64,000 nucleotides of DNA from Leptospira noumeaensis (GTDB taxonomy: Bacteria > Spirochaetota > Leptospiria > Leptospirales > Leptospiraceae), in assembly GCF_004770765.1 (NCBI RefSeq), contig NZ_RQFK01000023.1, positions 1 through 64,000 of the forward strand, read 5' to 3'. Each line of letters begins with the position of its first letter. Positions within the stretch are counted from its first letter, which is position 1. The notes under the pieces are model-generated. The model did no database searches. It was not told where the DNA came from and saw nothing but the letters and a program-made list of their open reading frames with translations. Below, one piece after another: positions 27,737 to 38,148 of the stretch. A program made the translations under genes and the position numbers.

Positions 27737-28039
27737 ATGAAATTAGAAAAAGCAAAATTAATTACCATTATAGCCGATGAAGCCATTCAGGATAGATTAG
27801 TTCAGGAACTAAAATCGGCAGCTGTTAAAGGTTATACGATAAGCGATGCAATCGGTGAAGGTATCAATCAAAAACATCTCACGTCTTGGGAAGGAAAAAA
27901 CATTCGATTGGAATCTTTGGTATCTGAAGCAAAAGCAAACAAGATCTTTGAAATCATTGCAGAAAAATACTTAGATAAATACCCTATGGTGATTTTTATG
28001 AGTGATGTCGAAGTAATCCGTAAAGATAGGTTTAACTAA
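27737..28039 (+). CDS. sbtB: SbtB-like PII-family regulator
   Basis: A 100-residue PII-like protein starting at ATG 27737, one base after the sbtA stop. 'KAKLITIIADEAIQDRLVQELKSAAVKGYTISDAIGEG' gives the beta-alpha-beta start, and 'AKANKIFEIIAEKYLDKYPMVIFMSDVEVIR' the second half. A long T-loop and the uridylylation Tyr of GlnB are absent, as expected in SbtB. SbtB binds adenine nucleotides, including cAMP in cyanobacteria, and plugs SbtA. Gene order carbonic anhydrase-sbtA-sbtB supports the call. There is no separate terminator in the 16 bases before the convergent gene. Confidence 0.88.
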   Translation: MKLEKAKLITIIADEAIQDRLVQELKSAAVKGYTISDAIGEGINQKHLTSWEGKNIRLESLVSEAKANKIFEIIAEKYLDKYPMVIFMSDVEVIRKDRFN

Positions 28040-28055
28040 ATTCTTTGAATACTAC

Positions 28056-29477
28056 TTAAAAGGTATGGCCAATATCTAAATAATACAATTGGTCTTCTCT
28101 TGAATAAGCATAGTCAAAGAGGATTACGGTTGCTTGGTCCCAAATCAGCCGTAATCCCAAACCACGCGCATGTTTGTAACCGATTGTGTTTACATCACGG
28201 AGTTTGTCCCAAACCCTACCCAAATCATAAAACGGAACGATGCTTAATTGAAAAAATTGATCCCATAGAGAAAAACTTCCCACCCGATATCGTAACTCAA
28301 TATTATAAAAACCAATGACTGGCCCAAAAAAACGTTCTTGTCTATAACCACGAAGGGTGTTCTGTCCACCAAGCGCACCAAACGGACCATCAATGGAAAA
28401 AAGATATCGGTATTCAAAAAACGGAACCTCCCCTTCAATTTTTGTGAGTGCCACTCGTTGTGCGATGACAAACTCTTCAAAGAGTTTGGGAAAGGGTTGG
28501 TAAAAATTCTTCGCTTGTGCAAAATGTCGAAGGTAATTAAAATCAGATCCAATGGTTCTTTCCGCTTTATTGATATTGTATTCAATGAGCCAACCACGAT
28601 CCGGATCTGGTTCATAATCCCGTGTATCATAGGCAATCCCACCACGAACATAGTTTAAATTTCCACCGTTCACTCCAATGATTTTACCGGCACTGGCATC
28701 TTCTGTAAGTTTTGAGTTCCCTTCAATGGCAGGAACTTTTAAATTTGTTAATGGTTCTCTACCTTCTGCTGATGTTCCATCATACCGCCTAACCGTATTT
28801 TTTGAAAATTCAACTCCAGCCCAAACTCTGAAAACTTGGAATATCGTTTTGTCCGCTGCAAATTGTCCATAAGTCGTATCAAATTGATAATCATGGTAAT
28901 GTTGATTGGAACTTAATTCACGCCCCGGCCCTAGATTTCGTACATAGGAATTAGCATTTTCAAAATCTGAATATGTGGCATTACGAGTGATACGACTACC
29001 ATCTACATTTCTATCTTTATAATAGAGTGGTTGCAAACTCTCTGAACCAACACCAAAGTACTGATTATATAAACTGGCATCATGGCCCACGTAAACACGC
29101 AATCGATAAGCAGTATCAGCAAAATAGGGTGCATCCCATGCTAAATAATTGTTTTGAGTTCCACGATTGGTTCTATAAATTCCTATATTGAACAAATGTT
29201 CGTAGGGAGTGTATTTGAAAGAAGAGTCGGATTTGGTTCCGTTATAAAAAATATTGGCAAGGATTCCAAGGCCAGATCCATTAACCGCATCATTTCCGAA
29301 AAGCGGAAGTCCTGTCGCATACCAACCTTCTTTTTTTTTAGAAAGTTCGTTCTCGTCTAATTTTTTAAACTCACCAATCCATTCTGGTACATGAGAACTT
29401 CTTTCTTCGGCATAAATCGGAACAGAAATCCATGTTGATATCACTACCAACGCAGAAATCAGATTCCGAAAAAACAT
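28056..29477 (-). CDS. Omp85/BamA-TamA-type outer-membrane barrel without POTRA domains
   Basis: A 473-residue protein with a signal peptide (about residues 1-23, ending 'PIYAEE'). It has dense beta strands to a terminal Phe ('YYLDIGHTF'). 'GGQNTLRGYRQERFFG' around residue 370 carries the RGY of the conserved L6 loop of Omp85 proteins, and 'VPFYDLGRVWD' is the typical following strand. There is little room for POTRA domains before the barrel. It is similar in style to Leptospira 'BamA/TamA family' proteins with a DUF5982-like N-terminus ('GWYATGLPLFGND'). It may be an insertase, a translocator or a surface protein. It follows pyk by 5 bases. Confidence 0.8.
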   Translation of the reverse strand: MFFRNLISALVVISTWISVPIYAEERSSHVPEWIGEFKKLDENELSKKKEGWYATGLPLFGNDAVNGSGLGILANIFYNGTKSDSSFKYTPYEHLFNIGIYRTNRGTQNNYLAWDAPYFADTAYRLRVYVGHDASLYNQYFGVGSESLQPLYYKDRNVDGSRITRNATYSDFENANSYVRNLGPGRELSSNQHYHDYQFDTTYGQFAADKTIFQVFRVWAGVEFSKNTVRRYDGTSAEGREPLTNLKVPAIEGNSKLTEDASAGKIIGVNGGNLNYVRGGIAYDTRDYEPDPDRGWLIEYNINKAERTIGSDFNYLRHFAQAKNFYQPFPKLFEEFVIAQRVALTKIEGEVPFFEYRYLFSIDGPFGALGGQNTLRGYRQERFFGPVIGFYNIELRYRVGSFSLWDQFFQLSIVPFYDLGRVWDKLRDVNTIGYKHARGLGLRLIWDQATVILFDYAYSREDQLYYLDIGHTF

Positions 29478-29482
29478 GGGGG

Positions 29483-30916
29483 TTATTTTACTTCACGTAC
29501 TTGGATGGTTTCAACTCGTTCTTCACCAGCAATGATATCGGAAAGGATGACTACTTTTTCACCCATTTGCAGATAACCATTATTCACAAGAGTTTGGATG
29601 GCTAGTTTGATTGTTTTTTCCGGGTCAGAAGAAAAATCAACTCGGTAAGGAATGACTCCTCTTGTCATCCAGAGCTTGCGCCTAACAGATGTCATATTTG
29701 TAAAGGCGTGAACAATTGGATATTTTGGATGAAACGATGCTAGGTTGTTAGCAGTAATTCCACGACGAGTGATCGCAATGATAGCATGGGCTTGCATGGA
29801 ATCGGCTAAGTTTGCCGCAGACCTTGCCATCTCCTCTTTTTGATCCTTTGGTTTCCGTTGAGCCGCAAGACCGAGGTTGATCGACATCTCCATACGACGT
29901 GCAATTTTATCCAACATCTCCACACATCTTACAGGAAATTTTCCCATAGCGGTTTCACCGGACAACATAATGGCATCAGCTTCTTCATACACGGCATTGG
30001 CAACATCGGTTACCTCAGCTCTTGTAGGAGAAGCATTTTGAATCATCGATTCTAATAAGTGGGTGGCCACAATCACACGTTTCCCTTCTTCTTGGCAACG
30101 TTTGATGATCCTTCTTTGGACAATGGGTAGTTCTTCGATTTCGATTTCTACTCCCAAATCCCCTCGGGCCACCATAATCCCATCGGACTCGCGAATGATG
30201 GCATCTAGGTTTTTTAAACCTTCTTGGTCTTCGATTTTTGCGATGATTTGTGCATGATGATTTTTTTCATCAATGATTCCCCGTAGTTGGATCACGTCTT
30301 CCGGTGTACGAACAAAAGACAAAGCTACAAAATCAATATCTTCTTCTAAACCAAATATAATGTCCTTTAAATCTTTTGGAGTAATCGAAGGTAAATTAAC
30401 TCGAATCCCAGGTAGGTTGATATGTTTTCTAGATCCAAGCTTACCACCATCTAACACAGTACAAACGAGCTCATTTTCTCGAATCTCTTGCACAGCGAGG
30501 TTGATGAGTCCGTTATCGACAGTAACTTTATCACCAACCTTTAGGTCTTTTACAATATCACGATAATTCACAAAAACACTTTGGGCTTCGGCTTCCATCC
30601 CTGGAATGATATGGAAAGTAAAAGTTTCACCCACTTTTAAGTGGAGGTCATTTTGGACATCCCCAGTTCGAATTTCCGGTCCTTGTGTATCGAGAAGGAT
30701 GGAGATTGGTTGTTTGTGTAATTCATCTTTATTGAGTGATTTGATGATACGAATGATCTTTCTATGAAACTCATGATCTCCATGACTCATATTGATCCTT
30801 GCAATGTTCATCCCGGCCAAAGCCAGGCTTCGGATCATTTCTTTGGAAGCGGTCGCAGGACCAATGGTGCAAACGATTTTTGTTTTTCGAGCTCTTAGTT
30901 GTTCAATAGCAGGCAT
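29483..30916 (-). CDS. pyk: Pyruvate kinase
   Basis: A 477-residue glycolytic enzyme converting phosphoenolpyruvate and ADP to pyruvate and ATP. '[14 protein letters not shown]' (about 12-25), '[14 protein letters not shown]' (about 34-47), '[15 protein letters not shown]' (about 75-89), '[15 protein letters not shown]' (about 223-237, with the active-site Lys), '[12 protein letters not shown]' (about 246-257) and '[14 protein letters not shown]' are all intact. Leptospires live on fatty-acid beta-oxidation, so glycolytic genes serve biosynthesis. It lies 4 bases after the large hypothetical gene and before the Omp85 gene in a shared transcript. Confidence 0.98.
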   Translation of the reverse strand: MPAIEQLRARKTKIVCTIGPATASKEMIRSLALAGMNIARINMSHGDHEFHRKIIRIIKSLNKDELHKQPISILLDTQGPEIRTGDVQNDLHLKVGETFTFHIIPGMEAEAQSVFVNYRDIVKDLKVGDKVTVDNGLINLAVQEIRENELVCTVLDGGKLGSRKHINLPGIRVNLPSITPKDLKDIIFGLEEDIDFVALSFVRTPEDVIQLRGIIDEKNHHAQIIAKIEDQEGLKNLDAIIRESDGIMVARGDLGVEIEIEELPIVQRRIIKRCQEEGKRVIVATHLLESMIQNASPTRAEVTDVANAVYEEADAIMLSGETAMGKFPVRCVEMLDKIARRMEMSINLGLAAQRKPKDQKEEMARSAANLADSMQAHAIIAITRRGITANNLASFHPKYPIVHAFTNMTSVRRKLWMTRGVIPYRVDFSSDPEKTIKLAIQTLVNNGYLQMGEKVVILSDIIAGEERVETIQVREVK

Positions 30917-30920
30917 AGTT

Positions 30921-32921
30921 TTAAGGTTTTAACCGGGGTAAGATTCTATTCAGAAAGTCTAATTGCGATTCCGCAATGTCAAATTTCTCTTGGTTCGGGA
31001 ATTTTTCGCTTCGTTGGCGGTCGCTTTCAGCTTTCACTTTATCAAAAAGTTTTTTGCCATATCGTTTTAGATATCCTGTGGAAACAAGGATCGGCCAGGG
31101 AAATTTTTCTCTTTGGTTTCTTATAGGAAAACTATAGATTTCTTTTCCGCCAAATTTTTTTAAGAAAAAGATCAAATTCTCTTCCGTAAACTTTCCATTT
31201 AATTTAGAAAGTACATACTCACGGTCAGGATACACTCCAAATTCCCAAGCCTCATCCAAAATTCGGATGATAGATTCAATGGATTCTTTCCATTTTTTTT
31301 CTTCTTCGGGGCTACCTTGTTTTACTGGTTCGGAATCTTCTTCCCCACCATTAAATCCAGCGGTAGAGGCTTCCGCTTGGTGTGTCTGTTTTGACTTTTT
31401 TTCTGCTTCTTTTTCGGTCTCTTCTCTCTCTTTCAGACGAGCTTTAACAAGGCGATCCCTTTCTTGAGATATTTTTTTAGCTTTTTGGCTCGCCAAATCC
31501 CTGTTTAACTGCTGTTGCAGCCGCGCTTTAATTGGCGGAATTTCAAACTTATGGACAGTCATACTACCCATAATCATTCGCCAAATCCTTGTAAAAAATG
31601 GGAGAAACTGAAATAAACTTTGGGCTTCAATTTCTTCCAACAAACGTTTGGGACTTTCATCATTCATATGAAGGGTCACATTCATTTGATTTAATACTCG
31701 GATTTCTAAATCAGAATGTTTGATTTGGAAAGTTCTTTTAGCCGATTCAATTGCTTGAGGAATACAGGATTTATGTAGGATAAATTCGTTATAAACTTTG
31801 TTATCAGCATATTCCGTATATAATAGTTCCGGTTGTGCAAGAAGAGAGGCGCGGAACTCATCTGTCAAAGGTTCCCCACTCACACGAAGTAAGTTAACCT
31901 CAACAATCCGGCCTGCTTCCGCAAGGAAAGCCATAAGATCGTCAATTTGTTGTTTTCGTTTTTGTTTTTCTTCTCTTTCTTTATCTTTTTCGATAATCTC
32001 ATTAAGAACCAAACACTCTTCGATTAAAGTTTTTTGGTCTCCATAAGAATCATTCATGTAACCTTTAATTTCTGTTAATAGATTACGCGGAGAACTCCAA
32101 GAATCCTCGGTGATCTCTCCCATAACTCCTAAATTTTTTAAGGCAGGGTAAATTGTATTTTTTGTATAATCTATATAACCATCATAACGATCAGCAATTT
32201 CGGATGGCCGATTGTATAAAAACACACTTTTATTTGCAGGTCTTGAGGCTGAATCATTCCGGAAAAAAAACAGAATTTTATCATCCACCAATTGTTTCAA
32301 AATTGGTTTCAAATGGATGATGATGGTTGCATCCTTTTGTACTTTTGTTTTGTCATAAGGGCACTGGAACAAGTTTCCAATTTCCGTAGATGCATAAGTA
32401 TCAAACAGACGGTTAGAATCAACCGCGGCTTTGATGACTTTTCGCATTTTCTCTTTTCCAACGTATTTTCTTTTTTCGTTAAACCATCCTTTGATGGCGG
32501 CAGTAGAGAGTTCGTTCAAACCTAGTGCATATCGAAAAGCAGTTCCCCCATCGGATGTTGTGGGTCTTGCAAATACAGTATTGTGTTTGATAAAGGTTTT
32601 TGGATTTTCAGGATCACCAGGTTCATTGGGGTGAAACTCAAGCACATTCAATTTTCTGATGATGGCAGGATTTTGTTTATAACTTAGATCGATCACATAG
32701 TTTTCTGTACGATCTCGATCAATCGAACTATCACGTTCAATTTGTTCAACGTTTGGCAAAACTTTGTTTTGTAAAAACTTATCTGTCCACTCGAAGATCA
32801 CCAGCAAAACTTTATAGATCCCTTTATAGGAAAAGTCCCCCCGTGAATCCATAGCCTGTACCTTTTGGAGACAGGCCGTGTAATCCATAACTTTTAATTC
32901 CGGGAGGTTGGGATCTAACAT
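30921..32921 (-). CDS. Large conserved-looking hypothetical protein with coiled-coil tail region
   Basis: A 666-residue soluble protein, not recognised. The first 300 residues look globular ('[22 protein letters not shown]', '[21 protein letters not shown]'). A charged helix follows around 320-345 ('[15 protein letters not shown]'), and a second around 500-560 is extremely rich in Lys/Glu/Gln ('[18 protein letters not shown]'). The final 100 residues are again globular and aromatic. There is no signal peptide or membrane helix. It sits between asd and pyk with 16 and 4 bases spacing. The layout suggests a cytoplasmic scaffold, but nothing fixes a function. Confidence 0.6.
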   Translation of the reverse strand: MLDPNLPELKVMDYTACLQKVQAMDSRGDFSYKGIYKVLLVIFEWTDKFLQNKVLPNVEQIERDSSIDRDRTENYVIDLSYKQNPAIIRKLNVLEFHPNEPGDPENPKTFIKHNTVFARPTTSDGGTAFRYALGLNELSTAAIKGWFNEKRKYVGKEKMRKVIKAAVDSNRLFDTYASTEIGNLFQCPYDKTKVQKDATIIIHLKPILKQLVDDKILFFFRNDSASRPANKSVFLYNRPSEIADRYDGYIDYTKNTIYPALKNLGVMGEITEDSWSSPRNLLTEIKGYMNDSYGDQKTLIEECLVLNEIIEKDKEREEKQKRKQQIDDLMAFLAEAGRIVEVNLLRVSGEPLTDEFRASLLAQPELLYTEYADNKVYNEFILHKSCIPQAIESAKRTFQIKHSDLEIRVLNQMNVTLHMNDESPKRLLEEIEAQSLFQFLPFFTRIWRMIMGSMTVHKFEIPPIKARLQQQLNRDLASQKAKKISQERDRLVKARLKEREETEKEAEKKSKQTHQAEASTAGFNGGEEDSEPVKQGSPEEEKKWKESIESIIRILDEAWEFGVYPDREYVLSKLNGKFTEENLIFFLKKFGGKEIYSFPIRNQREKFPWPILVSTGYLKRYGKKLFDKVKAESDRQRSEKFPNQEKFDIAESQLDFLNRILPRLKP

Positions 32922-32937
32922 TTACCTAAAACTTTCC

Positions 32938-33987
32938 TTAGTTAAAAAATCCTTTTTTATACAGTAACTCTGCATTCAAAATGGCAGCGCCCGCTGCACC
33001 TCGAATCGTGTTATGCGAAAGGACTACCCATTTCCAATCCAAAATTGGATCTTCTCTCAACCTTCCGACAACTGTTGTCATTCCTCTTCCCGTCTCTAAA
33101 TCCAGACGAGGTTGAGGCCTATCATTTTCTTCGCGGTAGAGGATAGCCGGGTTTGGTGCAAACGGCAATCCCAATTTCTGCGGTTCGCCTTGAAAATCGG
33201 CCCAAACCTTAAGAATCTCCTCTTTTTTTGGCTTTTTATCAAAAGAAACAGAAACACAAACCGTATGTCCGTCAAAAACGGGAACTCGATTGCAATGAGC
33301 CGAAATTTTAAAATCGGCCGATTGGATGATTCCATCTTTTACAGTTCCCAAACATTTTTGTGGTTCGATTTCCGCTTTGTCTTCTTCACCACCGATGTAA
33401 GGAACCACATTACCAAGAATGTCCATAGTCGGAACTCCCGGATAACCTGCACCAGAAATGGCCTGCATGGAAAATAACATAACAGACTTTAAACCAAAAG
33501 CATCCATTAAAGGTTTTAAGGAAATGGTAACACCCATAATCGTACAATTGGAATTGGTGATGATTTTTCCTTTGGTCTTTTGGAATTGTAAAACATCCAA
33601 ATGATGTGCATTCACTTCTGCAGAGAGGATCGGAACGTTCGCATCCATTCTATGGTTTTTCGAATTAGAAAGAACCATCACTCCTGCTTCCGCATAAGCA
33701 GTTTCCACTTCTCCAGCAATCGATGCATCAAGACCGCTGAACACGAGTTGCACGCCCTTCGTAACTTCAGGATTGGGTAAGGTAATGATAATGTCTTTTG
33801 CGTAAGCAGGGATATCGGATGAAATCTTCCAACGAGATTTCATTACCTCACCATAAGTTTGGCCGGCACTTTTTTCTGAAGCTGCCAAATGAGTCACCGT
33901 AAAATAAGGGTGATTCTCCAAAAGTTGAATGAATCTTTGACCGACGGAACCTGTTGCTCCCAGGACTCCAACTTTGATTTTTTCCAT
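32938..33987 (-). CDS. asd: Aspartate-semialdehyde dehydrogenase
   Basis: A 349-residue enzyme that reduces aspartyl phosphate to aspartate semialdehyde, the branch to lysine, threonine, methionine and diaminopimelate. '[18 protein letters not shown]' is the NADP-binding start, '[11 protein letters not shown]' (about residues 145-155) holds the catalytic Cys, and '[15 protein letters not shown]' (about 237-251) the substrate-binding part with His. The length and motif spelling match the archaeal/fungal-type Asd. I recall asd being the gene that first revealed the Leptospira second chromosome, which supports the replicon assignment. It is followed by the large hypothetical gene. Confidence 0.97.
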   Translation of the reverse strand: MEKIKVGVLGATGSVGQRFIQLLENHPYFTVTHLAASEKSAGQTYGEVMKSRWKISSDIPAYAKDIIITLPNPEVTKGVQLVFSGLDASIAGEVETAYAEAGVMVLSNSKNHRMDANVPILSAEVNAHHLDVLQFQKTKGKIITNSNCTIMGVTISLKPLMDAFGLKSVMLFSMQAISGAGYPGVPTMDILGNVVPYIGGEEDKAEIEPQKCLGTVKDGIIQSADFKISAHCNRVPVFDGHTVCVSVSFDKKPKKEEILKVWADFQGEPQKLGLPFAPNPAILYREENDRPQPRLDLETGRGMTTVVGRLREDPILDWKWVVLSHNTIRGAAGAAILNAELLYKKGFFN

Positions 33988-34023
33988 AAAATTCCTTATC
34001 TAATGTAAGGATTGAAAAACATC

Positions 34024-35544
34024 CTATTTCGGAAAGAGATTTCCAATTCTTTTGGCATAAATCGGATTCATTTGTTCCATTCCCACATAAGTAAAGTGGT
34101 GGAAGTCGGAAAAACCCTGCATGGGTAGGCTTCGGTGTATGTCCCAATAATAGACTGACCCTCCTGCCAAAGATTCCAGGTAAGCCAGATGGTTCTGATA
34201 CCAAGGTGAGTCTTCATACCAATCGAGGGAAATGGGACTCTCTGGATTATTGATGAGCAAAAAACGAACATTTCTCTCCCGGAAATGATCTGCGATTTTT
34301 TTAAGATACCGAAAGTGGAAATAAGGCCGAAAGGTTTCCGTACGAATCCTTTCTTTTGCCAATTTTAAGGCGACGAGGTAACCAATTCCAGGTCGTTTCT
34401 CAAGTCCCTCTAAAAGTCGGTAATGGAAATACTTCCGATATTCTTCGTCTTTCATTCCTAAGTAACGAAAGTCCTCGGTTCTAGGCTCCCTTTGGTATTG
34501 GATTCCAGACTTTGCTTCTTCCAGTCCAAACGTTTGTTCGAGTCGCACTCCCATAGGATCCGAATGGTAGTCCAAATACGCACCCGTTGCCTCGTTTGCA
34601 AACCACACCCTTTCTAGTTTTACAGTGACTAACTTTTTTTCTTGGAAGAATTTTGGATCTAAGTGGAGTTTGACCCAACCTTCACGGGTGAGGATAATTT
34701 CCTCGCGTGTGGTTCCATTCGAAATTTCCATCCGACAAGGTTTCCCAGCCAAAAGAAATGAAGTCACCTCCACCCAGAACCCCTTGTTTTTAATTTTCTC
34801 AGTGGGGAAAAAACTAAAACTCTGCCCCGTCCATCCAAGACCATTAATTCCTTCTGGAATCAGAACCCCCGCATAAGCATGGTAACTTGTATTTCGACCA
34901 AATCGGTGTTGGATTAAGTTCTGTAAGTTTTGTAGATAAATATCTTTATAACGATAAAAAGAAAATGCTGAGGACAGTAAATACCTAGATCGGGTTTCCC
35001 AGTCCATGGAAGTGCCAACTTCTTTTAATGTTTCCCATGGAAATAACCATAAAGACTGAGGAGCTTCTTCGAAAGTGAGCGCGTCTCTCACAACTACAGA
35101 TTCATCTACGGAATCATTTCTACCTTCAGGGAACATAACATAAGTTCTGTGAAGCCTATAATCTATAAAATTTACAGGATAAACGACTAGGTCCGGCTCT
35201 AAAGGATCCAACCAATTCAGTAATAAATATACATAAAGCGGACTATTCCCCGCATACGCTAAATAAAAAACGTCCACGTCCAAACCAAAATCACCAAGTA
35301 AGGACTCACTTAGTTTTTTTGCATCAATCGAATAATAAGCAACCGAACTTCCCACAATGATGATTCTTTTTTTGGTTTTAGGAAGGTTTCGAATCCTCTC
35401 ATACTCATATAAAAAATTAAAGAAATGATTGGTGTTCCAGGGTGATTCATTCGGCAATAAAAACTGAAGTTTTCTAAAAAACAAATAATCAATCGCGAAT
35501 AGGGAAAAAAGAAAAAAAGATATAAATAATAACCTCTGCTTCAT
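34024..35544 (-). CDS. DUF1574-like SGNH-type protein paired with MBOAT
   Basis: A 506-residue protein with one N-terminal membrane helix (about residues 4-20) and a large periplasmic part. 'KKRIIIVGSSVAYYSIDAKKL' (about residue 58) is an SGNH block-I-like segment (GSS), and near the end 'FSDFHHFTYVGMEQMNP' supplies an Asp and His in block-V position. This resembles the DUF1574 family that I associate with Leptospira. It starts 8 bases after an MBOAT gene, repeating the pairing seen at 13.4-16.0 kb, so it likely completes O-acylation of a surface glycan. The next gene, asd, starts 36 bases later. Confidence 0.72.
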   Translation of the reverse strand: MKQRLLFISFFLFSLFAIDYLFFRKLQFLLPNESPWNTNHFFNFLYEYERIRNLPKTKKRIIIVGSSVAYYSIDAKKLSESLLGDFGLDVDVFYLAYAGNSPLYVYLLLNWLDPLEPDLVVYPVNFIDYRLHRTYVMFPEGRNDSVDESVVVRDALTFEEAPQSLWLFPWETLKEVGTSMDWETRSRYLLSSAFSFYRYKDIYLQNLQNLIQHRFGRNTSYHAYAGVLIPEGINGLGWTGQSFSFFPTEKIKNKGFWVEVTSFLLAGKPCRMEISNGTTREEIILTREGWVKLHLDPKFFQEKKLVTVKLERVWFANEATGAYLDYHSDPMGVRLEQTFGLEEAKSGIQYQREPRTEDFRYLGMKDEEYRKYFHYRLLEGLEKRPGIGYLVALKLAKERIRTETFRPYFHFRYLKKIADHFRERNVRFLLINNPESPISLDWYEDSPWYQNHLAYLESLAGGSVYYWDIHRSLPMQGFSDFHHFTYVGMEQMNPIYAKRIGNLFPK

Positions 35545-35552
35545 ACCACCCT

Positions 35553-37031
35553 CTAAAAGACAAAATACACGAATGGTTTGCTATCTGCCGAAAACAAAAC
35601 GATCAAAATGAGAGATAGAGACGCCAAAACACCGAAAATAGCCGTTTTTCCTAAGGAAATTTCCCATTTTTTAAATCCAGCTAACAATTGTCTGTTGTCT
35701 CGAAAATAAAAACTTCCAAAGATATGTCCGAAAAGCAAGAAAACCAAACAATAAACAAAGGTCATTTCAAAGGTATATGGCAGAGAAAAACCTTCTTTTT
35801 TGGAAAAAAGGCCCTGTAGGTAGCACAGAGAACTACCAAAATCACTACTTCGAAAGAAAACCCAGAGTAAACTTACAGAAATAAATGTGAAAAGGATACG
35901 AAACCATCGCATCCATTCCAAAGCCCAAAACCGAAACCTCTGGAAAACCAGTCTTTCTAAAATAAGTAAAATCCCATGACACATGCCCCATACTAAAAAG
36001 TTCCAGGAAGCCCCATGCCAAATTCCACCAATGGCCATCACAAGAAACAAGTTCCGGTAAGTGTACAAAACACTTTTCCGATTCCCTCCAAGGCTAATGT
36101 ATATATATTTCTTAAGCCATTGGGATAGGGAAATATGCCAACGTGTCCAAAATTCCGAAAATCCAGCCGACAAGTAAGGCATCTTAAAATTTTCAGGCAG
36201 CCGAAACCCAAAGAGAAGTGCCGCGCCCTGGGCAATGTCTGTGTAACCTGAAAAGTCACAATAAATCTGAAAAGAATAGGAAAACATACCCAACCACAAA
36301 GCTTTCGTCGAAACCTCTGCCGTGTGCAAAAAAACAAAGTCGGAGGTTTCGGCCAAATGGTCAGCCAACACCATTTTTTTAAATAAACCAAGCAAAATGA
36401 GAAACACTGCAAAAAGCACCGGGATTCTCGAAAAGAAGAGTGGCCTACGAATTTGAGGCAAAAAGGACTTAGCGGTGACAATCGGGCCTGCCACCAACTG
36501 CGGAAAAAAGGAAAGAAATAGTAAATACGAGAAAAACCGTCTCTCAGGCTTCAATTCCTTCCGGTAAACATCCACTAAATAGGAAATGGACTGAAAGGTG
36601 TAAAAAGAAATCCCTACCGGCAGGAGGACAGATGACCAAAAACCCGGGGGAAATAATGAGACACCAGCAAAATACGCCCAATTTTGATCAATAAAATGAC
36701 CATATTTAAAGAATATCAAAATTCCAAGGCTATTTGCGAGAGAAATCCCCAAAATTGACTTTCGCAAAACCGCGGAGTCCAAAAAATCTAGCGTCCTAGC
36801 CAACCAAAAATCGACAAAGGCCACCCATAGTAATAATAGAAAGTAAAGCGGGTTCCAAAAACAATAAAAAATCGCACTGATAATAATCAAATAAATGGTC
36901 AATATTGATGCACTGCATGCATTATTATAGACATATTTAAGACTATATTTAAGCAATAGTATGCGTAAAATATACCACCCCAGCAAGGAACCAACAAAGA
37001 ATATCCCGAAAATTGCGGAATTAAAAAGCAT
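35553..37031 (-). CDS. MBOAT-family O-acyltransferase (second copy)
   Basis: A 492-residue polytopic protein with the same landmarks as the 13.4 kb protein: 'LPVGISFYTFQSISYLVDVY' (about residues 140-159), 'FWTRWHISLSQWLKKYIYI' (about 290-308) and 'AIGGIWHGASWNFLVWG' (about 330-346) including the catalytic-type His. It is clearly a paralogue but diverged in the first 100 residues. The last strand '...SKPFVYFVF' ends in aromatics, as does the other copy ('...NFLYFQF'). It is likely the first gene of a long minus-strand transcript with the DUF1574-like partner and asd. Confidence 0.93.
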   Translation of the reverse strand: MLFNSAIFGIFFVGSLLGWYILRILLLKYSLKYVYNNACSASILTIYLIIISAIFYCFWNPLYFLLLLWVAFVDFWLARTLDFLDSAVLRKSILGISLANSLGILIFFKYGHFIDQNWAYFAGVSLFPPGFWSSVLLPVGISFYTFQSISYLVDVYRKELKPERRFFSYLLFLSFFPQLVAGPIVTAKSFLPQIRRPLFFSRIPVLFAVFLILLGLFKKMVLADHLAETSDFVFLHTAEVSTKALWLGMFSYSFQIYCDFSGYTDIAQGAALLFGFRLPENFKMPYLSAGFSEFWTRWHISLSQWLKKYIYISLGGNRKSVLYTYRNLFLVMAIGGIWHGASWNFLVWGMCHGILLILERLVFQRFRFWALEWMRWFRILFTFISVSLLWVFFRSSDFGSSLCYLQGLFSKKEGFSLPYTFEMTFVYCLVFLLFGHIFGSFYFRDNRQLLAGFKKWEISLGKTAIFGVLASLSLILIVLFSADSKPFVYFVF

Positions 37032-37053
37032 GTTTATGACTAAAAATAATCAA

Positions 37054-37269
37054 TTAGACATTGTATTTGCATTTCACGCCACAATTGGGGCATGTGCAGG
37101 TCACTTCCGCCTTGACCCTCCGCCCTTGAGCCCCTTCCACCTTGCCGACAGCCACAAATTCAAAGACAATTCCCTCTGGAACAAAGTGCCCAGACCCGTA
37201 TTTTGCCGTCCCTTCAATCAAATTGGAGCAGGCGTGGCATTTTACCCTAAGTCGTATCGTTTCCGCCAT
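37054..37269 (-). CDS. Small zinc-ribbon-like protein
   Basis: About 71 residues from ATG 37269 ('MAETIRLRVKCHAC'). Two cysteine knuckles are visible: 'KCHAC' near residue 10 and 'CTCPNCGVKCKYN' at the C-terminus, a pattern that would bind zinc. The middle is a beta-rich stretch 'GIVFEFVAVGKVEGAQGRRVKAEV'. A longer in-frame start at 37308 exists but adds residues without a ribosome-binding site. It precedes nothing obvious and lies on the edge of the gene-poor stretch. It may bind nucleic acid or a partner; unknown. Confidence 0.55.
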   Translation of the reverse strand: MAETIRLRVKCHACSNLIEGTAKYGSGHFVPEGIVFEFVAVGKVEGAQGRRVKAEVTCTCPNCGVKCKYNV

Positions 37270-38148
37270 ATAAAAAAGAACGGTGAGTTGGGAGGAGCAC
37301 CCTGGCAACCACTATTCAAATCACTGCCAGATTTACATGAGGGTGTATTCCTGCTACACATGACTTTTTGGCAGCTTTTACTCCTGTTTTTGCTCGATTT
37401 GATTCGGTTCCCGCAGAAATCCCCGAAACCTGGCCAAAGGCCTAGATGGACTAGGGAAATTCGGATATCCGCCTGATTATGGTCACTTCTGGTTGCCTGG
37501 TTAATGTTTTTGATTTGAATTTGCTGTTAAAACCTTCCTGTGCCGCCTACAGCTCCCATTCGCTCGGATTGGCCGTATTTTGCAGGATTTCTCCAACAAG
37601 CCCACTCTCTAACCTCCAATAGGCGAAAACACCCCAAAATTAGAAATGCCCAATTCCTGCCACTCTCGAGTAAGGCCACTATTCCCTTCAAAAGTTTTGT
37701 GCTCTTCTTTTCGAAAGAGCCCAGAAGATGAGCCGAAAGGGATAGAGCCACTTTTCTGACCTAGTTTGGGCGCACCAAACAATCGCCCACTCTTCGTCTG
37801 CCCCTTCCAGGACATGCCGGTCACAGGCCGCCGCAGGAGGAACAGTAGATGCCCATACCCAAACACTAGCGAATCGCCGAACCAATGCTTGGTGGCCGAT
37901 TTTGGTCAAATAACCCTGAGGCATTGCATAGGCAGTAAATGCCTAAAATTTGGCAGTTTTTTCAATTCTAGTGGCTACTCAGACGAATGACTGACTAGCC
38001 CGGTATAGAATCTGACTTAAATGCTTAAAAATGGTCATTTTTAGAGGATTTGGGAGGAATCTAGGGCTATGTCCCTTTAAGAAGAAAATAGCAATCCTGG
38101 CCTGTGCGCAGCACAGGAGGGTTCTGATAAGATCGAATTGGGAGGTTT
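37270..38148. other. Gene-poor stretch, no convincing coding sequence
   Basis: About 880 bases without a credible gene, unusual for this dense window. Short open frames on both strands have no ribosome-binding site, no family resemblance and overlap one another. Base composition from about 37380 to 37900 is more G+C-rich than the flanks. Several short inverted repeats occur, for example CTCTTCTTTTCGAAAGAG near 37700 and AGGCA-GTAAA-TGCCT near 37930. A degraded gene, a structured RNA or a replicon-maintenance element are all possible. Confidence 0.45.
38101..38117. terminator. Perfect hairpin downstream of the basic-tail gene
   Basis: CCTGTGC-GCA-GCACAGG is a 7-base-pair stem with a 3-base loop, 32 bases after the stop of the minus-strand gene ending at 38149. 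There is no T-run on that strand, so the terminator label is tentative. Confidence 0.35.

Noticed and set aside
34068..34271. Alternative frames in the DUF1574-like gene
   Set aside because: They are contained in a long gene with signal-anchor and SGNH-like motifs.
37609..37866. Minus-strand frames in the gene-poor stretch
   Set aside because: They overlap each other, have no ribosome-binding site and no recognisable family, and amino-acid make-up is irregular.
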